A stretch of 64,000 bases of DNA from DASYXT01 sp035934555 (lineage in GTDB: Bacteria; Verrucomicrobiota; Verrucomicrobiia; Limisphaerales; UBA8199): the NCBI GenBank assembly GCA_035934555.1, contig DASYXT010000067.1, forward strand, positions 1 to 64,000, written 5' to 3'. How positions within the stretch are numbered: the first letter of the stretch is position 1; every line of letters starts with the position of its first letter. The notes under the pieces were generated by a model. That model was not told where the DNA came from, did no database searches, and saw only the letters and a program-made list of their open reading frames with translations. A program made the position numbers and the translations under genes. This document shows, piece after piece, positions 8,591-17,640 of this stretch.

Positions 8591-8665
8591 CGGAACGACG
8601 CTGTTGCTTTGGGAGCGCGCCCGCCCCGGGCGGGCGCGCTCCCCAGCTTCAACTGCATCGTTCCG
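8591..8665. repeat. Long GC-rich palindrome with extended stem
   Basis: The core at 8612-8642 is a perfect 31-base palindrome centred on CGCCCCGGGCG. Outside it, CGGAACGACGCTGTTGC pairs imperfectly with GCATCGTTCCG on the right side, giving a 75-base hairpin. It lies in the 360-base intergenic region between the cysteine desulfurase start and the DUF11 lipoprotein. No T-run follows, so it is more likely a mobile palindromic element than a terminator. Confidence 0.75.
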
Positions 8666-8703
8666 GCTAAGTCGCGAAGTCGCGTCAGAAATCCAGAAAA
8701 AGC

Positions 8704-8731
8704 TTGCATGCCGGCTACCTTTCTGCATAAT
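8704..8731 (+). promoter_or_regulatory. Sigma-70-like promoter for the DUF11 lipoprotein gene
   Basis: TTGCAT (8704-8709) and CATAAT (8726-8731) are separated by 16 bases. The -10 matches the consensus in five of six positions and the -35 is weak. Transcription would begin near 8738, about 85 bases before the ATG at 8823. Confidence 0.4.
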
Positions 8732-8822
8732 GTACACTGCGAGAGTGCCTGAGGTAGTTTAGTGTTGCAAATAGCGACATTCCCGCCTGTTCAATTCGAT
8801 ACGGAGTCAAATCGGGAAAACT

Positions 8823-10397
8823 ATGAAAACGAACATCAATCAACTACGGCACATCCCTGGCTGCACCCTGGTCCTGTTATTCTTGGCAGGATGCGCGTGG
8901 GAACAGAAACACGCAGCAACCCAACCACCTACAACCGTAGCGGCTCAACCCGCGCCTGTGCCGGCGGCGGAGGGGTTTGGTCCGACGCACGTGATGGTTG
9001 AGGAAAATGGCATCAAGTACTTCAAAAGCATAATGGCTTTCCCTACGGGCCAGCCCGCCAGCAGTGGGCTGCTCGTGGAAAAGCTGGTCCCGGTCGAGGT
9101 GCTGGTGGGTCAGTCCTTCGAGTACCGCTACAAAGTGAGCAATGTGACCGACCACCCGGTCCACATGGTAATGGTGACCGACAAGATGACAGGCAGCTTC
9201 GTCCCAGCAGATGCGGACCCCAAACCTGCTGAAACGCACGAGGGGGTAGCCGTTTGGCAGCTTGGCACCCTCGGAGCGAAGGAGACAACAGTGATCAAGG
9301 TAAAAGGCGCCGGTAAGGACGAGGGCGCCCTGAACACCTGCGGGTGGGCATCGTATAGCCCGCTGATATGTGAGGATATCCGGGTGGTTCGACCCGACCT
9401 GCAGCTGTCAGCCACCGCGCCCGCCGAGATTCTAGTGTGCGACCCGGTGCCGGTGAAGCTGGTCGTGAAGAATTCCGGCAGCAGCGCCTTGAGCGACGTA
9501 AAAATAGCCGGTGCGTTGCCTGAGGGCATGCTAAGTGACGGGCAAAATAATGTAAGTTTCGACGCCGGTACGCTGGCTCCTGGAGAAAGCCGAGATTTCG
9601 ATTTCAAGGCGATTGCTTCGAGTCCTGGGACTTTTGCGACGTCTGCCAAAGCTACAGCGGCACAAGGGGTCCATGCGGAGGCTTCGACCAGCACGACCGT
9701 GCGTGAACCGCGGCTAAAAGTTACATGCGAGGCTCCGGAGCGGCAGTACCTCGGGCGAAGTTTTGACGTAAAATGCATCGTGACCAACCAAGGCGATGGG
9801 GCAGCAGGTGCGGTAGTGCTCGAGGCCCCGGTGCCGGAAGGCCTAACCTTCAAGTCGGCCAGCGGCAATGGCCATATCAGTGATAACAAGGTTGTATGGG
9901 ACCTGGGCACGCTTGAGGCCACTGCGCAACAAACCGCCACAGCCACGTTCGTGGGGGCCGCACCCGGCAATTTCGAGTTTAACGGCAAAGCGCGGGGCAC
10001 GTGCGCGAAGGAGGCAATCGCTATGGATACCATCCGCCTAACGGGGCTGGCAGCCATCCTGCTGGAGAAAGCAGATGACCCAGACCCGGTTCAAGTAGGC
10101 GACACCACGACCTATACAGTGAAAGTAACCAACCAAGGAACGGCTCCGGACAGCAATATCCGAATTGTGGTAACCTTGCCGGAAGAGATTGCGCCGGTCA
10201 GCGCTGCTGGATGTGAATCGATCAATGCCCAGGTGGTCACGTTTCCGATTGTCGGGACCTTAGCTCCGAAAGACGCCGTGACCTATAAGATCGTGGCCAA
10301 AGGTGTCAAGCCGGGCGACGCGCATACCAAATTCCTGTTAACCTCGGATGTGCTGGTCTCGCCCATTAGCGCTGAGGAAAGCACGCATATTTATTAG
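8823..10397 (+). CDS. DUF11-repeat lipoprotein (OmcB-like)
   Basis: 524 aa. It has a signal peptide with lipobox FLAGC (Cys24), so it is probably an outer-membrane or periplasmic lipoprotein. The mature part is built of about four Ig-like DUF11 repeats, recognisable by phrases such as FEYRYKVSNVTDHPVHMVMV, VKLVVKNSGSSALSDVKIAG, DVKCIVTNQGDGAAGAVVLE and TTYTVKVTNQGTAPDSNIRI. DUF11 repeats make up the chlamydial cysteine-rich OmcB protein, and related proteins occur across the PVC group. Scattered cysteines (about seven in the mature part) could crosslink. A structural envelope role is an inference. Confidence 0.8.
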   Translation: MKTNINQLRHIPGCTLVLLFLAGCAWEQKHAATQPPTTVAAQPAPVPAAEGFGPTHVMVEENGIKYFKSIMAFPTGQPASSGLLVEKLVPVEVLVGQSFEYRYKVSNVTDHPVHMVMVTDKMTGSFVPADADPKPAETHEGVAVWQLGTLGAKETTVIKVKGAGKDEGALNTCGWASYSPLICEDIRVVRPDLQLSATAPAEILVCDPVPVKLVVKNSGSSALSDVKIAGALPEGMLSDGQNNVSFDAGTLAPGESRDFDFKAIASSPGTFATSAKATAAQGVHAEASTSTTVREPRLKVTCEAPERQYLGRSFDVKCIVTNQGDGAAGAVVLEAPVPEGLTFKSASGNGHISDNKVVWDLGTLEATAQQTATATFVGAAPGNFEFNGKARGTCAKEAIAMDTIRLTGLAAILLEKADDPDPVQVGDTTTYTVKVTNQGTAPDSNIRIVVTLPEEIAPVSAAGCESINAQVVTFPIVGTLAPKDAVTYKIVAKGVKPGDAHTKFLLTSDVLVSPISAEESTHIY

Positions 10398-10875
10398 GGA
10401 CAAACGGTGGACTAGTGTTACATCGGTTATGGGCAGTCCGTGAATCCGGCAGGTCCGGGCAACCAAAGAACCACGGGGGCATGTTTCGTCGTTCGGACCA
10501 TTGGTTTTGAATGGCTGCGCATAGCCCCCGCCCAATCGGGCAACTCGCAGCGCGCCTTGGGACGGAGCAGGGGAGCCTGGAGCGCGCAATCCAAGCTTTA
10601 CACTGTCACACTGCGCGCCTTCCCTCTCGGCTTCGCCCATCTCCGATCTAGCCTCTTTCGTGCCCGCGCCACCGCCTTCTCGTCCATTCCCAGCCCCTTG
10701 GTGATTTCCGCCGGATTGCTTAAGCCCTCCCACCCGCAATCGAACGCTAGATACGACCCCGTGGATTCGTCCTCCTGGAGGCGGTTACCTCTTGTTTTTG
10801 GGGCACAAACCCACCTTGCCAAAATTGAGAGTCGCTCCACCTTGCGCGACACAGAATCAGCGGCGGGCATGGCCT
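10398..10875 (-). pseudogene. Probable gene remnant, unidentified (about 10440-10870 on the minus strand)
   Basis: No intact gene is visible in this 478-base gap. On the minus strand a frame near 10870-10598 reads NPAEITKGLGMDEKAVARAR then KRLDRRW, which looks like a genuine helix-turn-helix C-terminal segment. The reading then continues only in other frames, with phrases such as LPDWAGAM. This fits a frameshifted relic of a leftward gene. The identity is unknown and the call is tentative. Confidence 0.3.
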
Positions 10876-13800
10876 ATGCACTGGAATTTCGCTTCGGTGA
10901 AAACCTTAATCTCCGTCGCCTTTATTGGCGTCGCATCCTGCGAGGAAGCCGCAGGCCAGGTCAATGGCTGGCAAAACCCTTACAGCGGTCAATGGGAAGT
11001 CGCGAGCAATTGGTCTTTGGGCCTGCGCCCGGGCCCCGGGCAATCCGTGCTCATTACCAATGCCGGCTGGAAAGCCGTGGCCATCGGGCCGAATGCCGCT
11101 AATAATTACCCGGAAAGCCTGAGCGTTCAAACCGTCACCCTCTCCGCCCCGCCCGATTCGTTCAATGTGCTGCTGCTCAATTACGCCGGCTCCACGCCCG
11201 TGCGGGCTTACACGGTGGCCGTTCAAACCAATGCCGCGCTCACCGTGCTTGATTCAATGCTCCTGGTGACCAACACCGGCAATTCCGACTTTCGTATCGA
11301 GGTCGGCGGGACGGTCAATCAGGGCGCCAACGCCTCCGTGGCGACTGGCTTCCTGAGCCTGGGGAATATCGGCCCCGGAGTTTACAATATGACCAACGGG
11401 ACGCTCACGGGTGGTATCGAGTACATCGGAGGAAGCTTCCCCGGGCTGGTCGAGCAGTTCGGCGGGTCAAACTGGGCAGGATTGTTACGCATACAGGCAC
11501 CTTGGTGGTATCAGGAGGGAGGCCGATACGAGCTCCACGACGGCTCTCTTGGAGGCACGGTCCAGCTCTATCAGGGTGGCGTCCTGCTCCAAACGGGCGG
11601 CTGCTTCAACGGCGACATTGAATTCGATGGGTTTTACGTTCTCGAAGGCGGCCTTTACACGAACGCCTCAATGGTGATGCCCGATCATATGGATGATTAT
11701 GGCTCGGTGCTCCAGACCGGCGGCACCAATCAGGTGGGCGCCTTGTCAGTTGGTGTGGACGGTGCTATTGGCGGGGCGTACACCCTCTCCAACGGCGCTG
11801 TCGTCGCTTCAGCCGCCGGGATGGCATCCAGCACGTTGGCTCAATACGGAGGGACGCTCACGGTCAACGGTCCCTTGAGACTCTCGGGAGGATGGTTCTC
11901 AAGGCCTGGTTACTCTGAAAGGCTGTACGGTTCGCATTGGCTGGAAGGTGGTTCAGCCTTCGAGGACGCGCTCGACCTCTCGGGAATCGCTTACGTATGC
12001 CAGACGGGGGGAAGTAACTACGTGGCCGGCGGTCTCACTATTGGCAACGACCAGGCCGATACCGATGCCTACGCTCTTGTGGGCGGCACATTGGTTTGCT
12101 CAAACGTGACGATTCATGGGTGGGGCTGGAGTTATTTTGCCAATCAAGGCGGCACTCACGTGGTCCGGGAGGTGCTGCACATCACTGGTTGGCTAGAGCC
12201 CGGCTACGGAACCAACTACTACATATTGACCGGCGGGCAGCTTAGCGCGCGGGAGATCCGCGTGGACAATGAGGGTTGGTTCATACATCAGGCCGGCGCG
12301 CTCCTGAACTCTCCCATGCTCACATTGTCGAATGGCTACTGGCAGGCGGCCCCCGGATTCACCCAGTTCGGTCCGATCCAGGGTAGCGGCAGCATCTATT
12401 TTCCTACCGGCCAGTGCATCCTGAGTTTCTCCAACAGCACTGCGGCCCCGGATGGACTGACAATTTATGGTTGGAACGGCTCGCCGGGCGGGGGCGGCCA
12501 GCACCAAATCCGCTTCGGCCCGGGCAGGTTAACCAGCCAGCAGCTCCTGGGCATTCATTTTATCCGACCCGATTGTTTTACCTGCGAGTTTCGGCCACCC
12601 AGGCAACTACCTGATGGCGAAGTGGTGCCGGCACAGGTCCTTGAGCCGCGTCGTTTGGGCGGGGAGATGGTCCTCCAATGGGAACTTGGCGGCATCTTGC
12701 AAACCGCAACCAATGTGGCCGGGCCATATACTGACCTGAGAGGCGCCACGTCGCCTTACACGAACCGGTTCTCTGATCCCCAGCGCTTCTTCCGGCTCAG
12801 ACAGCCGCCCACGATCACCGTGACAAACCGCGAAGACAGCGGCCCTGGCTCCCTGCGTCAGGCCATCGCGAATGCACCCGATTCGTCCATCATCAATCTC
12901 CCTGCCGGTGGCAACATCACACTAACCAGTGGGGAATTGCTCATCACCAACGACCTGACGCTCGTCGGCCCAGGCGCCACCAATCTCACCATCAGCGGCA
13001 ATACCAATAGTCGCATCTTCGAGATCGGCTCGAACGCTAACGTGTGTATCTCGGGTTTAACTCTGGCTCAAGGGCATGCCCCGGACGGTGGATTCATCAG
13101 TTACCCGTTGGGTCAGTATCCCCCTCCGCCACCCGGAGCAGACGGCGGCGCAATCTATAATTCAGGTCACCTGACCCTCAGCCACTGCACGCTCCTCAAG
13201 AACAGCGCTGGCAATGGGGGCCAGGCCTATTATCACGCAGTGGGATACGACGAAACTCGCGCCGGTCCGGGAGGCGCCGGCGGCGCCGTTTATAACGCGG
13301 GAAGCCTGACCGCGATTGACTGCTTGCTGGTTTCTAACTTTTCCGGCTCGGGAGCTGACGGCGGTTTGGCCGTTTCGAATGACGGTATTGAGGGACCTAA
13401 CCCTGGCGCAGACGCTGGGTCCGGGGGCGCCATCTGCAATTGGGGGGTGGTGGTGCTGACCAACTGCACGTTTGTCAGAAACTCCGGCGGTAATGGCGGC
13501 TACGGTACTATCGTAGGTTGCGTGGGTTGCGATTGTGCCGCATCCAGCGGTCGTGGTGGTGCTGGTGGGGCAATCGCGAATTTCGGTGCCCTGTCGCTCG
13601 TCTCTAGCGCCCTGATCGCCAACCGTGCCGGGACCAACGGCGGCGGAGGACAATTGTTCTTGTTTGGAGGGTTGTCGCCTGCAGGTGGCGGCGGTGGGCT
13701 GTGCAACCTCGGCTCGGCGAGCCTTAATTTTTGCACCTTCCACCTCAATGCCGCTGCCGAGGGTATTTCCCGGCCTTTGGACGCGACTGACTCCGGCGGC

Positions 13801-14925
13801 TCAGGGGGCGCGATCTGCAACACGTCCACGCTTTCCGCTTTTGCGTGCACCTTCGATTCCAACTCTGCGGGCCGCGGCAGCGACGGCATTGTCTCGCGAA
13901 ACGATTGTGGCCAGCTCATGGTGGGGCCGGGTGGAAACGGCGGTTCCGGCGGCGCAGTCGCCAATTCGGGTGAGCTCTTCCTCACCAACTGCACCTTCGC
14001 GGCTAACAACAGCGGCGCCGGCGGCAACGGCGCATCCGGGGCGTCTATTGGCTACGACGGTGCGCCGGGCGGCAATGGCGGCGCGGGCGGGGCAGTCTAT
14101 AACGGCACCGGAGAGCCCCGGTACTACGGGGGCCAACCCCCCGCCGGGACCGGCACGCTCGTCGCTTGTACCATCAGCCAGAACTGGGCTGGCGCCGGCG
14201 GCATCGGCGGCTCGAATGCCCCGCCTTTTTACGGTCCGCCCTCCGCCCCAAACGGCACCAACGGCAGCGCCGGGGGCATCTGCAACGCCGTTTCGTGCCC
14301 CACCTGCCCCCAGCCATCCGTGCAAGTGCTCAACAGCCTCGTGGCGGCCAATACCACCAGCAACTCCGGCCCGGACGCTCTGGGCGCGTTCTTTTCCCTC
14401 GGACACAACCTCCTGGGCCGCGCCGATAGCGCCACCGGCTTCACCAACGGCGTTAATGGCGACCTGGTCGGCTCGATCGACATGCCCATTGACCCGGTGC
14501 TCGGTCCCTTGCTGGACAACGGCGGCCCTCTTCCCACTATGGCCTTGCTCCACGGCAGCCCGGCTATCGACTCTGGCGATGATCGCTTGCTCGGTCCCCC
14601 CTTTAACCTCACCAATGATGAACGCGGTTTCCCGCGACTCTCCGGACGCCACATCGATATCGGCGCATTCGAGTTCCAATTCGGCGCCCAGGCACCCACG
14701 TTATTTGATGTCTCGGCGACCCCGGCAGGTCAGTTTGGTTTTGCGTTCACAAGTGGTACCGCGGGCGCCACTTTCTCGATTCTCAGCACCACAAACATCT
14801 CGCTCCCAATCAGTGCCTGGACCGTTCTCGGCCAGGCGACGCCCATCGGCCCAACCCAATTCCAATTCCGCGACGACCAAACCAGCAGCAATTCTCAGCA
14901 GTTCTATCGGCTCAGTTCGCCCTAA
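10876..14925 (+). CDS. Secreted choice-of-anchor Q / autotransporter-like repeat protein
   Basis: About 1349 aa, exported. The N-terminus MHWNFASVKTLISVAFIGVASC looks like a signal peptide, possibly with lipobox VASC. Residues about 30-590 are glycine-rich beta-helix-like repeats (tandem LxQxGG(T/S)NxV units). A short module QWELGGILQTATNVAGPYT...FFRLR ends at about 642. A second block opens with TVTNREDSGPGSLRQAIANA (the CSLREAI-like start of polymorphic outer-membrane-type proteins) and continues as a GGAIxN beta-helix to the anchor-Q motif NGGPLPTMALLHGSPAIDSG near 1210. A final module ends in FYRLSSP. The start was moved inward from 10792, which is outside the signal peptide. Confidence 0.75.
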   Translation: MHWNFASVKTLISVAFIGVASCEEAAGQVNGWQNPYSGQWEVASNWSLGLRPGPGQSVLITNAGWKAVAIGPNAANNYPESLSVQTVTLSAPPDSFNVLLLNYAGSTPVRAYTVAVQTNAALTVLDSMLLVTNTGNSDFRIEVGGTVNQGANASVATGFLSLGNIGPGVYNMTNGTLTGGIEYIGGSFPGLVEQFGGSNWAGLLRIQAPWWYQEGGRYELHDGSLGGTVQLYQGGVLLQTGGCFNGDIEFDGFYVLEGGLYTNASMVMPDHMDDYGSVLQTGGTNQVGALSVGVDGAIGGAYTLSNGAVVASAAGMASSTLAQYGGTLTVNGPLRLSGGWFSRPGYSERLYGSHWLEGGSAFEDALDLSGIAYVCQTGGSNYVAGGLTIGNDQADTDAYALVGGTLVCSNVTIHGWGWSYFANQGGTHVVREVLHITGWLEPGYGTNYYILTGGQLSAREIRVDNEGWFIHQAGALLNSPMLTLSNGYWQAAPGFTQFGPIQGSGSIYFPTGQCILSFSNSTAAPDGLTIYGWNGSPGGGGQHQIRFGPGRLTSQQLLGIHFIRPDCFTCEFRPPRQLPDGEVVPAQVLEPRRLGGEMVLQWELGGILQTATNVAGPYTDLRGATSPYTNRFSDPQRFFRLRQPPTITVTNREDSGPGSLRQAIANAPDSSIINLPAGGNITLTSGELLITNDLTLVGPGATNLTISGNTNSRIFEIGSNANVCISGLTLAQGHAPDGGFISYPLGQYPPPPPGADGGAIYNSGHLTLSHCTLLKNSAGNGGQAYYHAVGYDETRAGPGGAGGAVYNAGSLTAIDCLLVSNFSGSGADGGLAVSNDGIEGPNPGADAGSGGAICNWGVVVLTNCTFVRNSGGNGGYGTIVGCVGCDCAASSGRGGAGGAIANFGALSLVSSALIANRAGTNGGGGQLFLFGGLSPAGGGGGLCNLGSASLNFCTFHLNAAAEGISRPLDATDSGGSGGAICNTSTLSAFACTFDSNSAGRGSDGIVSRNDCGQLMVGPGGNGGSGGAVANSGELFLTNCTFAANNSGAGGNGASGASIGYDGAPGGNGGAGGAVYNGTGEPRYYGGQPPAGTGTLVACTISQNWAGAGGIGGSNAPPFYGPPSAPNGTNGSAGGICNAVSCPTCPQPSVQVLNSLVAANTTSNSGPDALGAFFSLGHNLLGRADSATGFTNGVNGDLVGSIDMPIDPVLGPLLDNGGPLPTMALLHGSPAIDSGDDRLLGPPFNLTNDERGFPRLSGRHIDIGAFEFQFGAQAPTLFDVSATPAGQFGFAFTSGTAGATFSILSTTNISLPISAWTVLGQATPIGPTQFQFRDDQTSSNSQQFYRLSSP

Positions 14926-15181
14926 AGCATAGATGGCCAGCGTCCCCAAACGCTTCCAAAGGCTTTCAGAGCTTAGCGTTGTATTGGAGCAGATTGGCGT
15001 TCCAGTTCTAATGCACGGTGCGCAATGCTTCTGAGGAAAGAAAGGTGGCCTGAGTGCCTGAATTTAAGGTGTTGGCAGGAACCACCTTTGGGCTTAGACT
15101 TGCAACTGAGTTCACCCTTTGCCGGCGCTATGAGAATCGATCGTTACTTAGCGAGTCGCACACTGTTCTGACGAAGACAGC

Positions 15182-15988
15182 ATGAACGCGCTCAAGTGCT
15201 ACGACCTGCCGGAGCCGGCGAGCAGGAAGCGGTCTTACGTTGCCTTCACGCTGATCGAATTGCTGGTTGTGATCGCGATCATCGCCATCCTGGCGGCGAT
15301 GTTGTTGCCGACGCTCACCCGGGCTAAAAAGAAAGGCCAGGCCACGGCCTGCCTAAACAACCAACGGCAGATGGGGATTGCCTGTCAGATGTATGCGGAT
15401 GATTTCGCCGGGCGCTATTGCCTGACTTTCCAGGTGACCGGCGATAATTCCTCGACACTGGCGGGAGGCCGAAGGGCCTGGTTCGATTTCCTGCTGCCTT
15501 ATCAAAAGACCACGAATCTCCTCCTTTGTCCGGTCCGCACAAAGAAGTTCAACGAGTTCATCCAGGAGTATCCGACGGGTCCGGATGACATAGGGGTATC
15601 CAATTACGGCATGAACTTTCGCATTGGGGGGTGCGATTTTGCGCCGTGGCCTTACTCGCAGTGGCCCGGGGTGCGAGGGGCGCGCAAACCTTCCACTGTG
15701 GCTTACATCACCGATAGCGGCAGCCGGCCCATCAATAGCACCGATCCGCTCCAGTGCGTGACCCCATCCACGCCGGAAAAGCCCGGTTGTTGGATTATCC
15801 ACGATCCGGGCAATGATGCGCCTAACGCCGGCGGGGTGACCGGCTCCGACCCGAACTGGGGCGGCCCGATGCCGCGGCATGACGGACGAAGTGCCGTGCT
15901 ATTCATGGATGGCCATATCGTGGGACTGAAACCGTCGATGTGGTATTGGAGCTTAACGCCCTGGCTCAAACCGGACGTCGGAGGATAA
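15182..15988 (+). CDS. DUF1559-type prepilin-like protein with H-X9-DG tail
   Basis: 268 aa. A type III prepilin leader ends before FTLIELLVVIAIIAILAAML, the hydrophobic helix cleaved and methylated by prepilin peptidase, followed by LLPTLTRAKKKGQATACLNN. The C-terminus carries the processing-associated H-X9-DG motif (RHDGRSAVLFMDGH). Such pseudopilins are hugely expanded in Planctomycetota and Verrucomicrobiota. It would be substrate for a pilus or type II secretion machine such as the one at 39655-46620. Its immediate neighbours are unrelated secreted proteins. Confidence 0.88.
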   Translation: MNALKCYDLPEPASRKRSYVAFTLIELLVVIAIIAILAAMLLPTLTRAKKKGQATACLNNQRQMGIACQMYADDFAGRYCLTFQVTGDNSSTLAGGRRAWFDFLLPYQKTTNLLLCPVRTKKFNEFIQEYPTGPDDIGVSNYGMNFRIGGCDFAPWPYSQWPGVRGARKPSTVAYITDSGSRPINSTDPLQCVTPSTPEKPGCWIIHDPGNDAPNAGGVTGSDPNWGGPMPRHDGRSAVLFMDGHIVGLKPSMWYWSLTPWLKPDVGG

Positions 15989-16036
15989 ATCGCGGGGGCG
16001 AACGCCGAACTCTTTGCGGGACCGACGCTTTCCCTT

Positions 16037-16873
16037 TTACAGGCCACTTTTTCTCTTATAAACCTTCACATAATCAACGGTGAAAACATCGGGGAACACG
16101 GTGGCTTTCAGATCTTTCCGGTCCGACGGAATCTCCATGCTGAGGATCAGATACTCTTCAATATGGGATATGCCAACGGTCACTTCGTAGTATTTGTAGC
16201 CGTCAACGAAGAACACGTATCTTTCCGGTGTCCATTCCACGGCAAATGTGTGAAAACCCTCGCTCACGCCCTTGCGGTAACTTTGGAAGCCGTGAGTGCT
16301 CTGTTGGTGTGGACCGTACGCCCAATGCACATTGTGCGATACGATGTCGGGTCCAAGCTTTTTGAAAAACTCCATGATATCGATCTCCGCTCCGAACTTC
16401 GCGGGGTCTTCGCCTTTGGCGATGTCGGGAGATTGAATCCAGAATGCCCCCCAGATGCCCGGCGACTTCTGCAGTTGCGCCCGGCATTCGAAAAAACCGT
16501 AGCGGGTCATGAAGTGGTGTTGTGTGCCCACTGCTCCGATGAGAATTCGGCCGTCCTTCTTGAACGCGCTTAGCTTCAAATAGCCGTTCTCGACTTTAAC
16601 CGCTTCGGGTGAGACAAACCCCAGGGCCCTCGGACCGACTCCCCGGACCTCCCACTTGTTGGTATCGAGCGCGGTCCCATTGAAGTCATCCTCCCACACC
16701 AGTTCATACCCCAGGTCGGCGGGAGTGTAGTGTGTTGGGGACATGGGATTTTGAGCCGGGCGTTGCCCCTGGCAGTCGTGGACAGGAGACAGCAGTGCGG
16801 CGCAGGTCAGCAGCCATGCGGCGAATGCCACAGCGTTGGGGTCAGAACAGCTTATTTTGTGTTCGCTCAGCAA
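16037..16873 (-). CDS. Glycoside hydrolase family 16 protein (beta-glucanase/laminarinase type)
   Basis: 278 aa, secreted. The hydrophobic N-terminal stretch AVAFAAWLLTCAALLSPV is a signal peptide. It shows YELVWEDDFNGTALDTNKWE at the start of the domain and the catalytic motif EIDIMEFF, an E-x-D-x-x-E pattern typical of the beta-bulge GH16 branch (laminarinases, agarases, carrageenases). Later comes FHTFAVEWTPERYVFFVDG, also family-typical. The length equals a single GH16 domain with no binding module. The exact polysaccharide cannot be told from sequence. It is a stand-alone leftward gene. Confidence 0.88.
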   Translation of the reverse strand: MLSEHKISCSDPNAVAFAAWLLTCAALLSPVHDCQGQRPAQNPMSPTHYTPADLGYELVWEDDFNGTALDTNKWEVRGVGPRALGFVSPEAVKVENGYLKLSAFKKDGRILIGAVGTQHHFMTRYGFFECRAQLQKSPGIWGAFWIQSPDIAKGEDPAKFGAEIDIMEFFKKLGPDIVSHNVHWAYGPHQQSTHGFQSYRKGVSEGFHTFAVEWTPERYVFFVDGYKYYEVTVGISHIEEYLILSMEIPSDRKDLKATVFPDVFTVDYVKVYKRKSGL

Positions 16874-17640
16874 TTTGTGGCGCTTGACGTTTCGGCCTGG
16901 CGCAACCTCCCAGATTTAAGCTGGCGATACAAGCGCATGTTCTTCCGCCATTCCATAACCGCGATCGTTGTACACCTCGAAAGCGGCAGCCATAAAAGCA
17001 TATCCCTCCTGCTTATAGACTTCCGATTTCATAAGATGAGCAGTTTTATTAGCGGAGATTAGCGTTCCAGTTTCTAGTCCACAATGCAGAAGATCAATTA
17101 AACGCTAATAGGCGCTAATGAAACGCTAATGGGTCCGTGGTCATCCCACGAAATCCGTTCGGTGGTCTCATTTTCACGCATTTCGCGTGAAACTCACGCA
17201 TGCTCATGGGATCAAAATCGGCGCGCCCCTCGAAGGAGGCACGCTGATTGGCATGGCATGGGGAGTGCTAATCGGCCTTCGAGTGATGCGCTACCTTAAG
17301 CACCCGAAGCGAAGTGCCCCGCGAGATTCTCTCGCTCAGATTGTTTTTTATCGCTCGTTGCCTGTGCATCGGAACGCACAGTTCCCAAGCCACCCATTGA
17401 TGCGCTACAAGGGTTGTCGTCGGCTCACCCTTAAATGGGGTTCAGCCACCACCCGCACAGCAACACTGGGAATGAGCACCTGACCAAAACCGGCAAGGAA
17501 AAAGAGCTTGCACGATCTTAGTTGACCGTGCAGAATCGCCGACGGTCGGAGTCGTGCTCATTGCCGGCGGCGGTGCGCGCGGTGCCGTTCCGCCGCGTTG
17601 GTAGTGCAGCGGTGGCCAGCTAATCGGATAGGCACGTAAT
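16874..17640. other. Intergenic stretch without a supported gene; short repeats
   Basis: No convincing gene was found. The stretch holds degenerate (AA)ACGCTAAT repeats at about 17100-17131 and a small hairpin, TTTCACGC / GCGTGAAA (17172-17192). The segment AGATTAGCGTTCCAGTTTCT near 17056 resembles AGATTGGCGTTCCAGTTCTA near 14993. The only longer frame (17187-17483) has no recognisable domain. Confidence 0.5.

Noticed and set aside
8612..8642. Rho-independent terminator
   Set aside because: Very stable stem but no T-run on either side; more likely a palindromic element.
13625..14932. 435-codon frame overlapping the end of the anchor Q gene on the same strand
   Set aside because: A shifted reading of the same repeats, rich in S/P/A/T; the anchor Q frame has the recognisable motifs.
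17187..17483. 98-codon frame in the gap before the RCC1/VWA gene
   Set aside because: A short hydrophobic stretch is present but no family, ribosome site or conserved motif; it overlaps the small hairpin at 17172.
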